In this document: positions 15,071 through 23,454 of the stretch, piece after piece
Layout of the letters: the number at the start of each line of letters is the position of its first letter
Position numbering within the stretch: position 1 is the stretch's first letter
Origin: JAZKFT01 sp043760535
Lineage (GTDB): Bacteria > Bacteroidota > Bacteroidia > Chitinophagales > Chitinophagaceae
Length of the DNA: 45,904 bases
Assembly (NCBI GenBank): GCA_043760535.1
Contig: JAYUOV010000093.1
Location: 1 to 45,904 of the forward strand
Direction: 5' to 3'
Notes under the pieces: generated by a model
Told to the model about the DNA's origin: nothing
Seen by the model: the letters and a program-made list of their open reading frames with translations, nothing else
Databases searched by the model: none
Position numbers and translations under genes: made by a program

Positions 15071-17044
15071 ATGAGTACAGAAAATTTAGATCACCCCCAA
15101 CCAGGCAGTTACGGTGCCGATAGTATCCAGGTATTAGAAGGTTTAGAAGCTGTGAGAAAACGCCCCGCCATGTACATTGGCGATGTGGGTGTAAAGGGCC
15201 TGCACCATTTGGTGTACGAAGTAGTAGATAACTCTATAGATGAGGCACTTGCTGGCTACTGTACCCATATAGAAGTAGCCATAAACGAAGACAATAGCAT
15301 TACCGTGCAAGATGATGGCCGTGGCATACCCACAGGCATGCATACCAAAGAAAACCGCAGTGCTCTAGAAGTGGTTATGACTGTGCTACATGCCGGTGGT
15401 AAATTTGATAAAGGCAGCTACAAGGTTTCCGGCGGGCTGCACGGTGTGGGTGTAAGTTGTGTTAACGCACTCAGCAGCACTTTGCATGTAACTGTAAAAC
15501 GTGATGGTAAAATGTTTGAACAAACCTACCACGAGGGCAAACCGGAATATGCAGTAAGAGAAATTGGGGAAAGTGATGAACATGGCACCCGGGTTCAGTT
15601 TTGGCCAGATGGCACCATTTTCCAATCCTTGATTTACAACCGTGAAATACTGGAAGGCCGCTTGCGGGAACTGAGTTACCTTAACAAAGGCATTCGCATT
15701 TCCATTACCGATTTAAGAGAACTGGAAGATGATGGCAAACCATATAGCAAACTGTTTTTTAGCGAAGGTGGAATAGTGGAGTTTGTAGAAATGCTAGACA
15801 AGGCAGCTAACCGCCATCCTATTTTACCCAACATTATTTTTTGCGAAGGACGGGATGAAAAAAGCAATGTGGCTGTAGAAGTAGCAATGAGCTATAATAC
15901 TGGCTACAGCGAACATATTTTTAGCTATGTAAACAATATTAATACCATTGAAGGAGGAACACACGTAGCAGGTTTTCGCCGCAGTATTACCCGTGTATTT
16001 AAAAGCTATGGCGATAAAAATGGCCTTTTCGAAAAAGCTAAGGTAGAAATAGAAGGCGATGATTTTAGAGAAGGGTTGAGCAGCGTTATTAGCGTAAAAG
16101 TACCGGAGCCACAGTTTGAAGGCCAAACCAAAACCAAACTGGGCAATAGTGATGTAATGGGTGTGGTTGACTCTACATTAAGCCGCACATTAGAAGCTTA
16201 TCTTGAAGAAAACCCAAGAGAAGCCAAAACGATTATCCAAAAAGTAATATTGGCCGCTCAGGCAAGAGCCGCTGCTAAAAAAGCACGGGAAATGGTACAG
16301 CGTAAAAGCGTACTAAGCGGTGGCGGCCTGCCTGGTAAACTGGCAGATTGCAGTGAGAAGGATCCGGTGAAATGTGAACTCTTTCTGGTGGAAGGAGACA
16401 GCGCCGGCGGAACTGCCAAACAAGGCCGCGACAGAAGCTTTCAGGCCATACTTCCGCTACGTGGTAAAATACTGAATGTGGAAAAAGCCATGGAGCATAA
16501 AATCTACGACAACGAGGAAATCCGCAACATGTTTACTGCACTTGGCGTAAAAATAGGTACGCCAGAAGACCCAAAAGCACTCGACATTAGCAAGCTCCGT
16601 TACCATAAATTAGTAATTATGACGGATGCCGATGTGGACGGCAGCCACATCGCTACCCTTATCCTCACTTTCATTTTCCGGTATATGAAAGAACTAGTGG
16701 AACAGGGCTATGTATATATAGCTCAGCCACCTTTATACCTGGTAAAAAAAGGAAAAGAACAAGCTTATGCATGGGATGATGCACAAAGAAAAGACCTGAT
16801 AGCCAAGTTTGCGAACGGCAGAGAAGATAGCGTTAACACACAGAGGTACAAGGGTTTGGGCGAAATGAACGCATCGCAATTATGGGATACTACCATGAAT
16901 CCCGACTTTAGATTGCTAAAACAAATAACCATAGAAAGTGCTGCCGAGGCCGACCGTGTTTTTAGTATGCTTATGGGGGATGAAGTACCACCACGCAGAG
17001 AATTTATTGAAACACATGCCCGGTATGCAAGGATAGATGTATAG
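15071..17044 (+). CDS. gyrB: DNA gyrase subunit B
   Basis: GyrB is the ATPase subunit of the type II topoisomerase that introduces negative supercoils. The GHKL ATPase domain contains GLEAVRKRPAMYIG, VDNSIDEALAG, DDGRGIP and GGLHGVGVSCVNALS. The Toprim domain has EGDSAGG near residue 441 and MTDADVDGSHI near 518, and the C-terminus carries RYKGLGEMN. The length of 657 residues lacks the large insertion of gamma-proteobacterial GyrB. Gyrase rather than ParE is supported by the FLVEGDSAGGTAKQGRDR segment and the full ATPase motif set. gyrA is not in the window. Confidence 0.97.
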   Translation: MSTENLDHPQPGSYGADSIQVLEGLEAVRKRPAMYIGDVGVKGLHHLVYEVVDNSIDEALAGYCTHIEVAINEDNSITVQDDGRGIPTGMHTKENRSALEVVMTVLHAGGKFDKGSYKVSGGLHGVGVSCVNALSSTLHVTVKRDGKMFEQTYHEGKPEYAVREIGESDEHGTRVQFWPDGTIFQSLIYNREILEGRLRELSYLNKGIRISITDLRELEDDGKPYSKLFFSEGGIVEFVEMLDKAANRHPILPNIIFCEGRDEKSNVAVEVAMSYNTGYSEHIFSYVNNINTIEGGTHVAGFRRSITRVFKSYGDKNGLFEKAKVEIEGDDFREGLSSVISVKVPEPQFEGQTKTKLGNSDVMGVVDSTLSRTLEAYLEENPREAKTIIQKVILAAQARAAAKKAREMVQRKSVLSGGGLPGKLADCSEKDPVKCELFLVEGDSAGGTAKQGRDRSFQAILPLRGKILNVEKAMEHKIYDNEEIRNMFTALGVKIGTPEDPKALDISKLRYHKLVIMTDADVDGSHIATLILTFIFRYMKELVEQGYVYIAQPPLYLVKKGKEQAYAWDDAQRKDLIAKFANGREDSVNTQRYKGLGEMNASQLWDTTMNPDFRLLKQITIESAAEADRVFSMLMGDEVPPRREFIETHARYARIDV

Positions 17045-17208
17045 TTTTTACAGTAGGCAGCCGAGCAGTTGGCAATACAGGTTCACATTCTAAATTATGC
17101 TGGCAACAGAAATATTGGATATTGGGTAAAATAACTGTTGATAAAATGCAAGTCTGTTAAGCCCGAATTGCTAACTGTAAACTGCATAACTACCAACTGT
17201 TTTTAAGG

Positions 17209-17217
17209 TTATCCACA
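17209..17217 (+). promoter_or_regulatory. Solitary perfect DnaA box
   Basis: TTATCCACA is the consensus DnaA-binding 9-mer. It lies about 165 nt after gyrB in a 287-nt gap and is followed by an AT-rich stretch. I found no cluster of further boxes, so an origin is unlikely; it may be chance or a regulatory site for the small gene at 17332. Confidence 0.35.
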
Positions 17218-17331
17218 CATGTTTTGGTATGTGGTACAGTTATTTTATCTTACACCAATAAATATATTTACTACACCAGTTTTTAAAAGCTGGGTAGTTC
17301 ATTTTCACTAACTCAAAAACAAACAAAAATT

Positions 17332-17538
17332 ATGGACACTTCAAAAATGATTAAAGCATATTGCCTCAAGACGAAGGAGAAAAATGTGCCTATGCTGGAT
17401 GCTGTGGTAACTAAAACAGCTAAAGGTGGCTACATGGCTACCGGTAACGATGGCAAAGGAAACAAAATGGCCGCTATTATGGGCGAAGCCAAAGCCCTAC
17501 AGGCTATTGCCGACGGTGTAGCTAAAAAAGGATTTTAA
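17332..17538 (+). CDS. Small conserved protein resembling a cysteine-less DUF5679-type zinc ribbon
   Basis: A 68-residue basic protein. Its core KAYCLKTKEKNVPMLDAVVT and later GNDGKGNKMAAIM line up with the DUF5679 small zinc ribbon pattern as I remember it (AYCVKCK ... GTCPKCGTKM), but three of the four Cys ligands are replaced (Thr, Asp and Gly positions), leaving one Cys. It ends in an Ala/Lys-rich helix (GEAKALQAIADGVAKKGF). Zinc binding is therefore unlikely, while the fold may persist. Function unknown. It has its own transcription unit: a long leader upstream and a strong terminator 22 nt downstream, suggesting good expression. Confidence 0.7.
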   Translation: MDTSKMIKAYCLKTKEKNVPMLDAVVTKTAKGGYMATGNDGKGNKMAAIMGEAKALQAIADGVAKKGF

Positions 17539-17560
17539 TTTTTTTCGAAAGAAACTATCC

Positions 17561-17594
17561 AAACCTCTGCATTAAAAAATGTGGAGGTTTTTTT
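17561..17594. terminator. Intrinsic terminator between the small protein and the GT2 gene
   Basis: AAACCTCTGCAT and ATGTGGAGGTTT form a 12-bp stem with two G-T pairs and a 6-nt A-rich loop, followed by seven T. It ends the small gene and overlaps the stop of the convergent glycosyltransferase. Confidence 0.85.
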
Positions 17595-18321
17595 ACGCCT
17601 TTTTTTCAATAATACCCTGCGGAAACGGCTTTATGGCACTAGTGTAGAAAGAATGCAGCCCTTTGTAACCCACTTTAATTCTTTTCCAAAAGGTATAACC
17701 ACTTTGGGATAATACATTGGGCTGGCGGTAAATAGGAACAGAAATTACAGCAAGTTTTAATTTAGCCATTAGCGAAAGCAAGTAAGGCTTTGAACCGGCA
17801 TACAAGGCCATATTTTTAGCAGCATTATTTTTAATAACAAAAAATAAACCGGCATTTACTGGTATTTTTTTATGGCTCAATAAATAAATAAGGTACTTGA
17901 AAAATTTTGCTGTAAAATGTCGGCCCCGCTTTTCGTAAGTACCTGCCCGGCCACCAAATACCACCTGTACTTTAGATTGTAACAGCGTATTTACGAGCAA
18001 GGGTATGTTCTGCACATCATCCTGCAGGTCTGCATCTAAAGACACTACATAATCGTATTGAGCAAACTGCATGGCGGCCAGCAATGCTACACTTTGGCCC
18101 ATATTTTGGGTAAGATGGTAAACCTGTACCTGGCCATTTTTTTTCAATTGCATTAATACATCCAAACTTGTATCTCTGCTATTATCGTTTACAAAAACAA
18201 TCTCGTATATCCATTTTTTTTTGTGGGCAACAGCACACAAACCATCATACAACCGCTGCAATGTGGCTACGTTATTATACACCGGCACAATAAAACTTAC
18301 AGATATTTCTACCATTCTCAA
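17593..18321 (-). CDS. Family 2 glycosyltransferase (dolichol-phosphate mannosyltransferase-like)
   Basis: A GT-A fold transferase of 242 residues beginning VSFIVPVYNNVATLQRL. The nucleotide-sugar site is IVFVNDNSRDTS, and the metal-binding motif is VVSLDADLQDD near residue 96-106. VFGGRAGTYEKRGRHFTAKFFKYLI resembles polyprenyl-phosphate glycosyltransferases such as ArnC/DPM1, but the C-terminal transmembrane pair of ArnC is missing. It is the last gene of the minus-strand cluster 23385-17593 and overlaps the previous gene by 4 nt, so it is translationally coupled to it. It probably transfers a sugar to a lipid carrier or a glycan made by the cluster. Confidence 0.87.
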   Translation of the reverse strand: MRMVEISVSFIVPVYNNVATLQRLYDGLCAVAHKKKWIYEIVFVNDNSRDTSLDVLMQLKKNGQVQVYHLTQNMGQSVALLAAMQFAQYDYVVSLDADLQDDVQNIPLLVNTLLQSKVQVVFGGRAGTYEKRGRHFTAKFFKYLIYLLSHKKIPVNAGLFFVIKNNAAKNMALYAGSKPYLLSLMAKLKLAVISVPIYRQPNVLSQSGYTFWKRIKVGYKGLHSFYTSAIKPFPQGIIEKKA

Positions 18322-19268
18322 TAACCTTTTTGTATGTCTATAATATTTAAAAGTGGTACGCCAGCAATATATCTTTTAAAGTTAATCTCGAAAAGTTGCT
18401 CGTAGCGGTAAGGTGGTTTCTCCTTGCTTCTTGCAGTATGCGGGGTAATTATTAGGTTTTCTATATCCCATGCTGGATGTTCTGCTGCTAATGGCTCTTG
18501 CAAAAAAACATCGAGTCCTGCACCACGTAGTTGCTTTGCTTTTAATAGTTTAAACAATGCCGCTTCATCTAAAGTAGCCGCCCTACCTATATTTATCACA
18601 ATGGCATCCGGCGGTAGCATTTCTAATATTTGTTGTGTAACAAGGTTGTTGGTTTCTTTGGTTAATGGCAGTGTGAGCAACAAAATATTAGTAGTCGGTA
18701 ATTCTTTTTGCCAGTTATTTTTACCCCAAACAGTAATCCCGCCTTCGCTTATATTTTCGGTTCCATTCCGCACGGCATTAATGGAAGCACCTAACATTTT
18801 CAATTTGTAGCCAATACTTTTACCCAAGCTTCCCCAACCGAGTATCATTACTTTTTTTCCGAAAATGCTATCCAATTGCTGCTGTCTTACCCAAATTTTT
18901 TCATGTTGTTTATCTCTAAGCAGGTGCAGGTTTCTGTACAGCGAAAAAATAAGTGCTAAAGCATGTTCGCTTAATTCGGTATCGTACACGCCTTTTGCAT
19001 TGGTAAAAATGGCGTTTCGCAACACGCCAAAATCCTGTTTAATTATATAATCTACCCCGGCAGAAGCCGATTGAAGCCATCGCAATAGCTGTGCATTGGG
19101 CAGCGATTCAACTAAAAAATGATTGCCCATTACTATTTCAGCATCCTTTATTTCACAATATGCCTCCTTTTTGTCGGTTGTGTTTTTTATGTACCACCCT
19201 TGGCTAATTTGGCTTAATTTTTTAAGATGGCCGGCAGAAGGCTGGTATAACAGCAACAGTTTTTTCAA
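18318..19268 (-). CDS. D-isomer-specific 2-hydroxyacid dehydrogenase
   Basis: An NAD(P)-dependent dehydrogenase that interconverts 2-ketoacids and D-2-hydroxyacids. The Rossmann loop is ILGWGSLGKSIG, followed by the catalytic Arg in INIGRAATLDEAAL, Glu in FLQEPL and His in ITPHTA, so the catalytic triad is complete. The segment WLQSASAGVDYI is the substrate-loop signature. The length (316) fits the glyoxylate/hydroxypyruvate reductase-like subgroup. The substrate is unknown. In the cluster it follows an HpcH-type aldolase gene, which makes a keto acid a plausible substrate. Confidence 0.9.
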   Translation of the reverse strand: MKKLLLLYQPSAGHLKKLSQISQGWYIKNTTDKKEAYCEIKDAEIVMGNHFLVESLPNAQLLRWLQSASAGVDYIIKQDFGVLRNAIFTNAKGVYDTELSEHALALIFSLYRNLHLLRDKQHEKIWVRQQQLDSIFGKKVMILGWGSLGKSIGYKLKMLGASINAVRNGTENISEGGITVWGKNNWQKELPTTNILLLTLPLTKETNNLVTQQILEMLPPDAIVINIGRAATLDEAALFKLLKAKQLRGAGLDVFLQEPLAAEHPAWDIENLIITPHTARSKEKPPYRYEQLFEINFKRYIAGVPLLNIIDIQKGY

Positions 19269-19323
19269 AATAAATGAGGTAATAACATGCTGATAAAATT
19301 TTTACTGGTAGTTTGGTAAAGAA

Positions 19324-20169
19324 CTACTCTGCCATGTGCAGGCTTCCAGATTCTGCTAATTCATAAGGTTTCCAGCATCTAATCATGTCTTTTAGCTCTG
19401 CTTCCCTTTGTTGCTGTGCAAATAGTGGGGTCTTTTTTGCATCGTCCAATCCATTCCTGATATCACTTATCAGTGCTTTTGCAGAAGCTGCAAATTGTAG
19501 ATCTTTTAAAAAGCTACGCCTTAAAAAAGTAAAATTGGTTTGCAGCAAAGCATACTGGTTCATTAGTAGCGAACTTGGTATGGGTTCGCCGCTATTGGTT
19601 TGTGTTAGGCCGCCTACGCCAAATGGTATATTATAAAAAACCGACCTCAGGTATGCGATCGTTTCATCCAAAAACGGATAGAAAAGATTGGGCAATTTTT
19701 TATCAATGTGTAAATCGTTGAGGCCAACATATACCCTGTTTAATGGTAGCTGTGCCAGTTGTGTTGCTATTTTTACGGCGTTGTTTGTTTCTACCAAAAT
19801 GCCAAAAGCACACCTGCCATTTATTTGCTGTAATACCTGCTCTGGCTCTTTTAAATGGCTTACCATGGGCAGTAGTATTTCGTTGGCACCATTATCTATT
19901 GCTGCTTCTATTTCATTTTTTGTGCTGGCTTCGTTAAAACCATTAATGCGGCAAATAATATTGCCGGTTACCGATTTACGCATGGCATTAAGGTCGGCAG
20001 CCGACTGGTTATTTATTTGGGTAAAAAAACCTTTTTGCCTTTCAGATTTGCCCTTGTTTTCCCAGTCTGTAATAATAGCATCCACACCTGCATCCATACA
20101 TTCTTTTGCAATAGTAGTATCAGTGGTGAACAATAAAAGTTCAAAATGGCTTTGGGTTTTACTTGTCAT
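19324..20169 (-). CDS. HpcH/HpaI-type aldolase or citrate-lyase-like protein
   Basis: A TIM-barrel protein of the pyruvate-utilising aldolase/CitE superfamily. Recognisable strands are DAIITDWENKGK (equivalent of the DLED strand), IICRINGF with the substrate-binding Arg, EILLPMV, FGILVETNNAV with a metal-binding Glu and VYVGLNDLHID with a metal-binding Asp. The key residues for Mg-dependent enolate chemistry are thus present. The C-terminal 60 residues are helical, rich in Gln, Arg and Lys. Members act on acyl-CoA thioesters or free keto acids; I cannot tell which. The start overlaps the stop of the preceding methyltransferase by 4 nt. Confidence 0.75.
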   Translation of the reverse strand: MTSKTQSHFELLLFTTDTTIAKECMDAGVDAIITDWENKGKSERQKGFFTQINNQSAADLNAMRKSVTGNIICRINGFNEASTKNEIEAAIDNGANEILLPMVSHLKEPEQVLQQINGRCAFGILVETNNAVKIATQLAQLPLNRVYVGLNDLHIDKKLPNLFYPFLDETIAYLRSVFYNIPFGVGGLTQTNSGEPIPSSLLMNQYALLQTNFTFLRRSFLKDLQFAASAKALISDIRNGLDDAKKTPLFAQQQREAELKDMIRCWKPYELAESGSLHMAE

Positions 20170-20921
20170 TTTTTTGCTATTATAATACAGCTTGTTCCAA
20201 AAGGAATGCTGATGCCTTTTTTAATAAAAATAATTTCCCATGACAGCAGCCACTTTACCAACCTGCCTTTCATACTTTGCTTGCTTACATGTTCCGAAGC
20301 CCTTCTTTTAGTTTCATCTTTTTTAAAACCAAACTTTTGTGGCAATACCCTAAAAAAAAACAGCGGTAACCAAAGCATAGAAAAAAAATAAGAACATTGT
20401 AAAACAGTATAACCTGCGGCTTCCGTTTTTAACTTCAAATCTGCAACACTATACCTTCTAAAATGGCCTAAATTAATATCTGTACTGCTCCATAGTGCAT
20501 TACTTGCAGGCACTGTTATGATTATGAAACCACCTGCAGCCTGAGTAATGGATAACTGCTTTAAAACTGCCTTGTCATCTTCTAAATGTTCTAGCACATC
20601 AAACATGCCTGCATGGGCAATGGCGGTACTAAGCTCTTCCAATTTTTTATGCATTACATTTTTTACACCTCTTTGCAATGCCTTTTCCACACCTTCTAAA
20701 TATGGCTCTACCAGCACTACATCTATGCCAGCATCCTGTAAGTATTTGGCTACAATTCCGTTACCGCCACCAATATCAAAAAATTGTTTTTCGTTGTTAA
20801 TATATTTTTGGTACAAAGAAAGTATTGCTTCATTTCTGTGCAGGTACCAAAAAGAAGTTTCGTCAATCTGAGCAGTAGCTACATGGCCATCTGCCGGGTA
20901 AGATACCAGCATTTCTTCCAT
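20166..20921 (-). CDS. Class I SAM methyltransferase with hydrophobic C-terminal half
   Basis: A 251-residue methyltransferase. Motif I is FFDIGGGNGIVAKYL, beta-2 ends in LVEPY, and FDVLEHLEDDKAVLKQL is the motif II region of the methyltransf_11/UbiG group. GGFIIITVPASNALWSSTD and the HFRRYS segment resemble methyltransferases found in glycan or lipid biosynthesis clusters. The second half contains hydrophobic stretches (YFFSMLWLPLFFFRVL and SIPFGTSCIIIA) that could attach to membrane. It starts 3 nt after the end of the other methyltransferase gene and overlaps the aldolase gene. Confidence 0.85.
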   Translation of the reverse strand: MEEMLVSYPADGHVATAQIDETSFWYLHRNEAILSLYQKYINNEKQFFDIGGGNGIVAKYLQDAGIDVVLVEPYLEGVEKALQRGVKNVMHKKLEELSTAIAHAGMFDVLEHLEDDKAVLKQLSITQAAGGFIIITVPASNALWSSTDINLGHFRRYSVADLKLKTEAAGYTVLQCSYFFSMLWLPLFFFRVLPQKFGFKKDETKRRASEHVSKQSMKGRLVKWLLSWEIIFIKKGISIPFGTSCIIIAKK

Positions 20922-20923
20922 TG

Positions 20924-21661
20924 CTATAACGGTTTTTCTGCGGCAAATAACTGAAAAGCCATAACACCTTGTAACGGCCTTATTTTACTCAGACCATTGT
21001 CTATTTTTTTTCCAATAGCATGGTTATAAATAGCCGGCGGAAAAAAACCAAAGCGGCGTAACCGTGGTTTTATAAATCCGGAAAAACCCATGGCGTTGTA
21101 AATCTTATTCCGGGTCATATCCAGTAAACCTTTTTCGCCTTTGTAACTCATGCCTTTGGTAAATAATATCTGCATGTGAAACAAAGGGTTTAATGGATTG
21201 GGTTCTAAAAAAATAAGCTTACCACCCGGCTTTAGCAATCGAAACATGGATTGAAAACTGGCATGTAATACGTGTAAATGGTGGAGCGTCATATAGCCAA
21301 TTACAAAATCGAATTGCTCATTCAGTTCTTCAGGAGCCTCCAGTATATCGGCTGCATGAAGCTTTACATTAAAGCGATTATCGTTGTATCGCAGAAACTG
21401 TTGCAGCAAAAAAGGCGACAGATCCAGCCCTTCCACCTTATAACCTTTAGCCAGCATATCCATGGTGTATTTACCCATGCCGCAACCTACATCCAATACC
21501 CGATGGTGCTTTTCTATACCTGCAAACTGAATCAGTTCGGTGGCATGCCTGCTTACATAATCGCTGTAAACAGGCACCATTGTCTGCTTAATTTTCTTTC
21601 CAAAATAATGAAGCTGAACATTGTTGTAGTACGTAATTGGGGATTTTATTATACCGGACAT
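20924..21661 (-). CDS. Class I SAM methyltransferase
   Basis: A 245-residue methyltransferase with motif I VLDVGCGMGKYTMDML, acidic residue of beta-2 in EGLDLSPFLL, and GYMTLHHLHVLHASFQSMFRLLKPGGKLIFLEPNP as the later motifs. The C-terminal part (LRRFGFFPPAIYNHAIGKKID) is basic and may bind lipid or acidic substrate. Together with the neighbouring methyltransferase it gives the cluster two methylation steps, neither with a known target. The gap to the upstream membrane-protein gene is 41 nt. Confidence 0.87.
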   Translation of the reverse strand: MSGIIKSPITYYNNVQLHYFGKKIKQTMVPVYSDYVSRHATELIQFAGIEKHHRVLDVGCGMGKYTMDMLAKGYKVEGLDLSPFLLQQFLRYNDNRFNVKLHAADILEAPEELNEQFDFVIGYMTLHHLHVLHASFQSMFRLLKPGGKLIFLEPNPLNPLFHMQILFTKGMSYKGEKGLLDMTRNKIYNAMGFSGFIKPRLRRFGFFPPAIYNHAIGKKIDNGLSKIRPLQGVMAFQLFAAEKPL

Positions 21662-21702
21662 AGAGGTTTATAATATTTTACAAATCTACTTAAATAGTAC
21701 TT

Positions 21703-23385
21703 TCATTTTACCTGGTACAAACCGAGTTTGTAATATTTATTCTCAAAGGTTTTCAAAAGCAAAATACCGCATTTTTCAGGATATTTAATATCAACAGAAG
21801 AAATAAGATAGCAGCCTCCCAATGCCTTAAAAGCATCCATGTTCCATGCAAAGCTATCTATACTTGCCGCATGGCTTTTATCCACAGGCTCGGCTTTAAT
21901 TATTTTATAGAGACTCCATGTATTAAGGTAACATTCGTGCCCCCAATTTTGAAAACCATACTGAACAGCTCCCTGCTTTTGATTGATTAAGTTAAGTTCG
22001 GGTTCTATAATTTTTTTAAAAGAATGCTTGTAAGCCAACGGATAATTGGTACAGATTCCGTCGATAGTATGTAGCCCATTGTATTGTACTGCACCCGGGT
22101 TAATACCAAGGCTGCCAACTTTATAGTTGTTAAGCGGTAAGTCTATAGTTGCTTTTACAGAATCAAAAAGATCCGTAGAATAATAACCTGCAAAAGCCCT
22201 TGATCTGTTATTAAAGTTTCCGCCCAAAATGTTTTGCCAAGCTGCATTTGTCCAAAATAATATAACCATTTGAGCTATGCATAATAAAAGAAGCACATTT
22301 TTAAATCTTGTACCAAACAGTATTACCAAAGCAAAGCCCCAAGCCAAGTACCAAAGAAGGGGTACTAAAATAAATGGCCTTTCCAGACTGTAAATTCTCA
22401 AAAAATATTGTTGGTTGCGAAACGCATTGATTGCAGGAATTTTAATTACTGTAATAAATAAACACAGTGCTACTACCGCACCTGCAAATGCAATCAACCA
22501 ACTTTTGTAACGATGCTTTCTGTAGATGGCAAAACCTATGGCCAACATACAGCTCCCTATAACAATCAGTAAAGTTTCATCAGACAAAAATTTTTCTTTT
22601 ATACTATATAATACTAAACGGAGGGTGTTTTTAGATGCAAAATGTAGTATTTCGGTACGATGAGAAACAAAAGATTCTCTGGCCAACAAATTTTTTAGCA
22701 GGTCGAATCGTAATGCAATAAAAACAACAACCAATACAATATTAGCTGGTAAAAGCCGCCAATATATTTTTTTATGTCGCAACATTAAGCATATACAGGC
22801 TACCGCCCACAGCATTAAAACATAAATACCAACCGATTGAAGGTTAGAACCAAAGGGATATAACATTAAAACAACCCAATGTTTCCAGCCAGCCTGCCGG
22901 TGATAAATTTTTATAAAAACAAAAACCAAGAGTGGAATGGCAGCAATGCCCAAACTAAAAGCCTGCAGAAAATATTGCAGACCAAAGCCCAATGCTACTG
23001 TGATAGATATAGCTTCGTTTCGTTTTGAGATATAGTTTTTGCAAAGCAAATACATACCGAAAACGGCCGTAAAATGAATGATTACAAGATGAGCCACTAC
23101 CGCCCAGTAAGCCGGAAAAACGAGCATGAGTATAACAAAAAGTGACGGCCCGCCAATAAGCGAAAACTTTGGAACACCTTCCATAAAACCCGGCACAATG
23201 GTATTGGCATTTGCAAAAGCAAGCCCACGGTCTGCTATAATCTTATTCCATACAATGTACGAATCCAGATTATCGAGAAGTGGGAAATGTGCCTGCGGAC
23301 CAAGTATAAAAAGTGGCAATAGAAACAGCAATGTGATTGCTGTAAGGATAAAATAAGGATTTTTAAAGAGGGTTTTATCAGGCAT
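21703..23385 (-). CDS. Polytopic membrane protein, YfhO/DUF6044-like
   Basis: A 560-residue integral membrane protein with about ten or more hydrophobic segments in the first two thirds (starting FILTAITLLFLLPLFIL) and a soluble C-terminal part. The early loop LLDNLDSYIVWNK matches what I remember of DUF6044 (YkoS-like) proteins, which have the layout of GT-C glycosyltransferases: an acidic loop after the first membrane helix. It may therefore transfer a sugar from a polyprenyl-phosphate donor made by the GT2 at the other end of the cluster. It is the first gene of the cluster. Confidence 0.65.
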   Translation of the reverse strand: MPDKTLFKNPYFILTAITLLFLLPLFILGPQAHFPLLDNLDSYIVWNKIIADRGLAFANANTIVPGFMEGVPKFSLIGGPSLFVILMLVFPAYWAVVAHLVIIHFTAVFGMYLLCKNYISKRNEAISITVALGFGLQYFLQAFSLGIAAIPLLVFVFIKIYHRQAGWKHWVVLMLYPFGSNLQSVGIYVLMLWAVACICLMLRHKKIYWRLLPANIVLVVVFIALRFDLLKNLLARESFVSHRTEILHFASKNTLRLVLYSIKEKFLSDETLLIVIGSCMLAIGFAIYRKHRYKSWLIAFAGAVVALCLFITVIKIPAINAFRNQQYFLRIYSLERPFILVPLLWYLAWGFALVILFGTRFKNVLLLLCIAQMVILFWTNAAWQNILGGNFNNRSRAFAGYYSTDLFDSVKATIDLPLNNYKVGSLGINPGAVQYNGLHTIDGICTNYPLAYKHSFKKIIEPELNLINQKQGAVQYGFQNWGHECYLNTWSLYKIIKAEPVDKSHAASIDSFAWNMDAFKALGGCYLISSVDIKYPEKCGILLLKTFENKYYKLGLYQVK

Positions 23386-23454
23386 TAATGGCTATGTAGA
23401 AAATGATTTTAGAAAATGTACACTGTAACGCAATTCATCAAAGGCAAATTGATT

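Noticed and set aside
17045..17331. Replication origin next to gyrB
   Set aside because: Only a single DnaA box, no dnaA, dnaN or repeated boxes.
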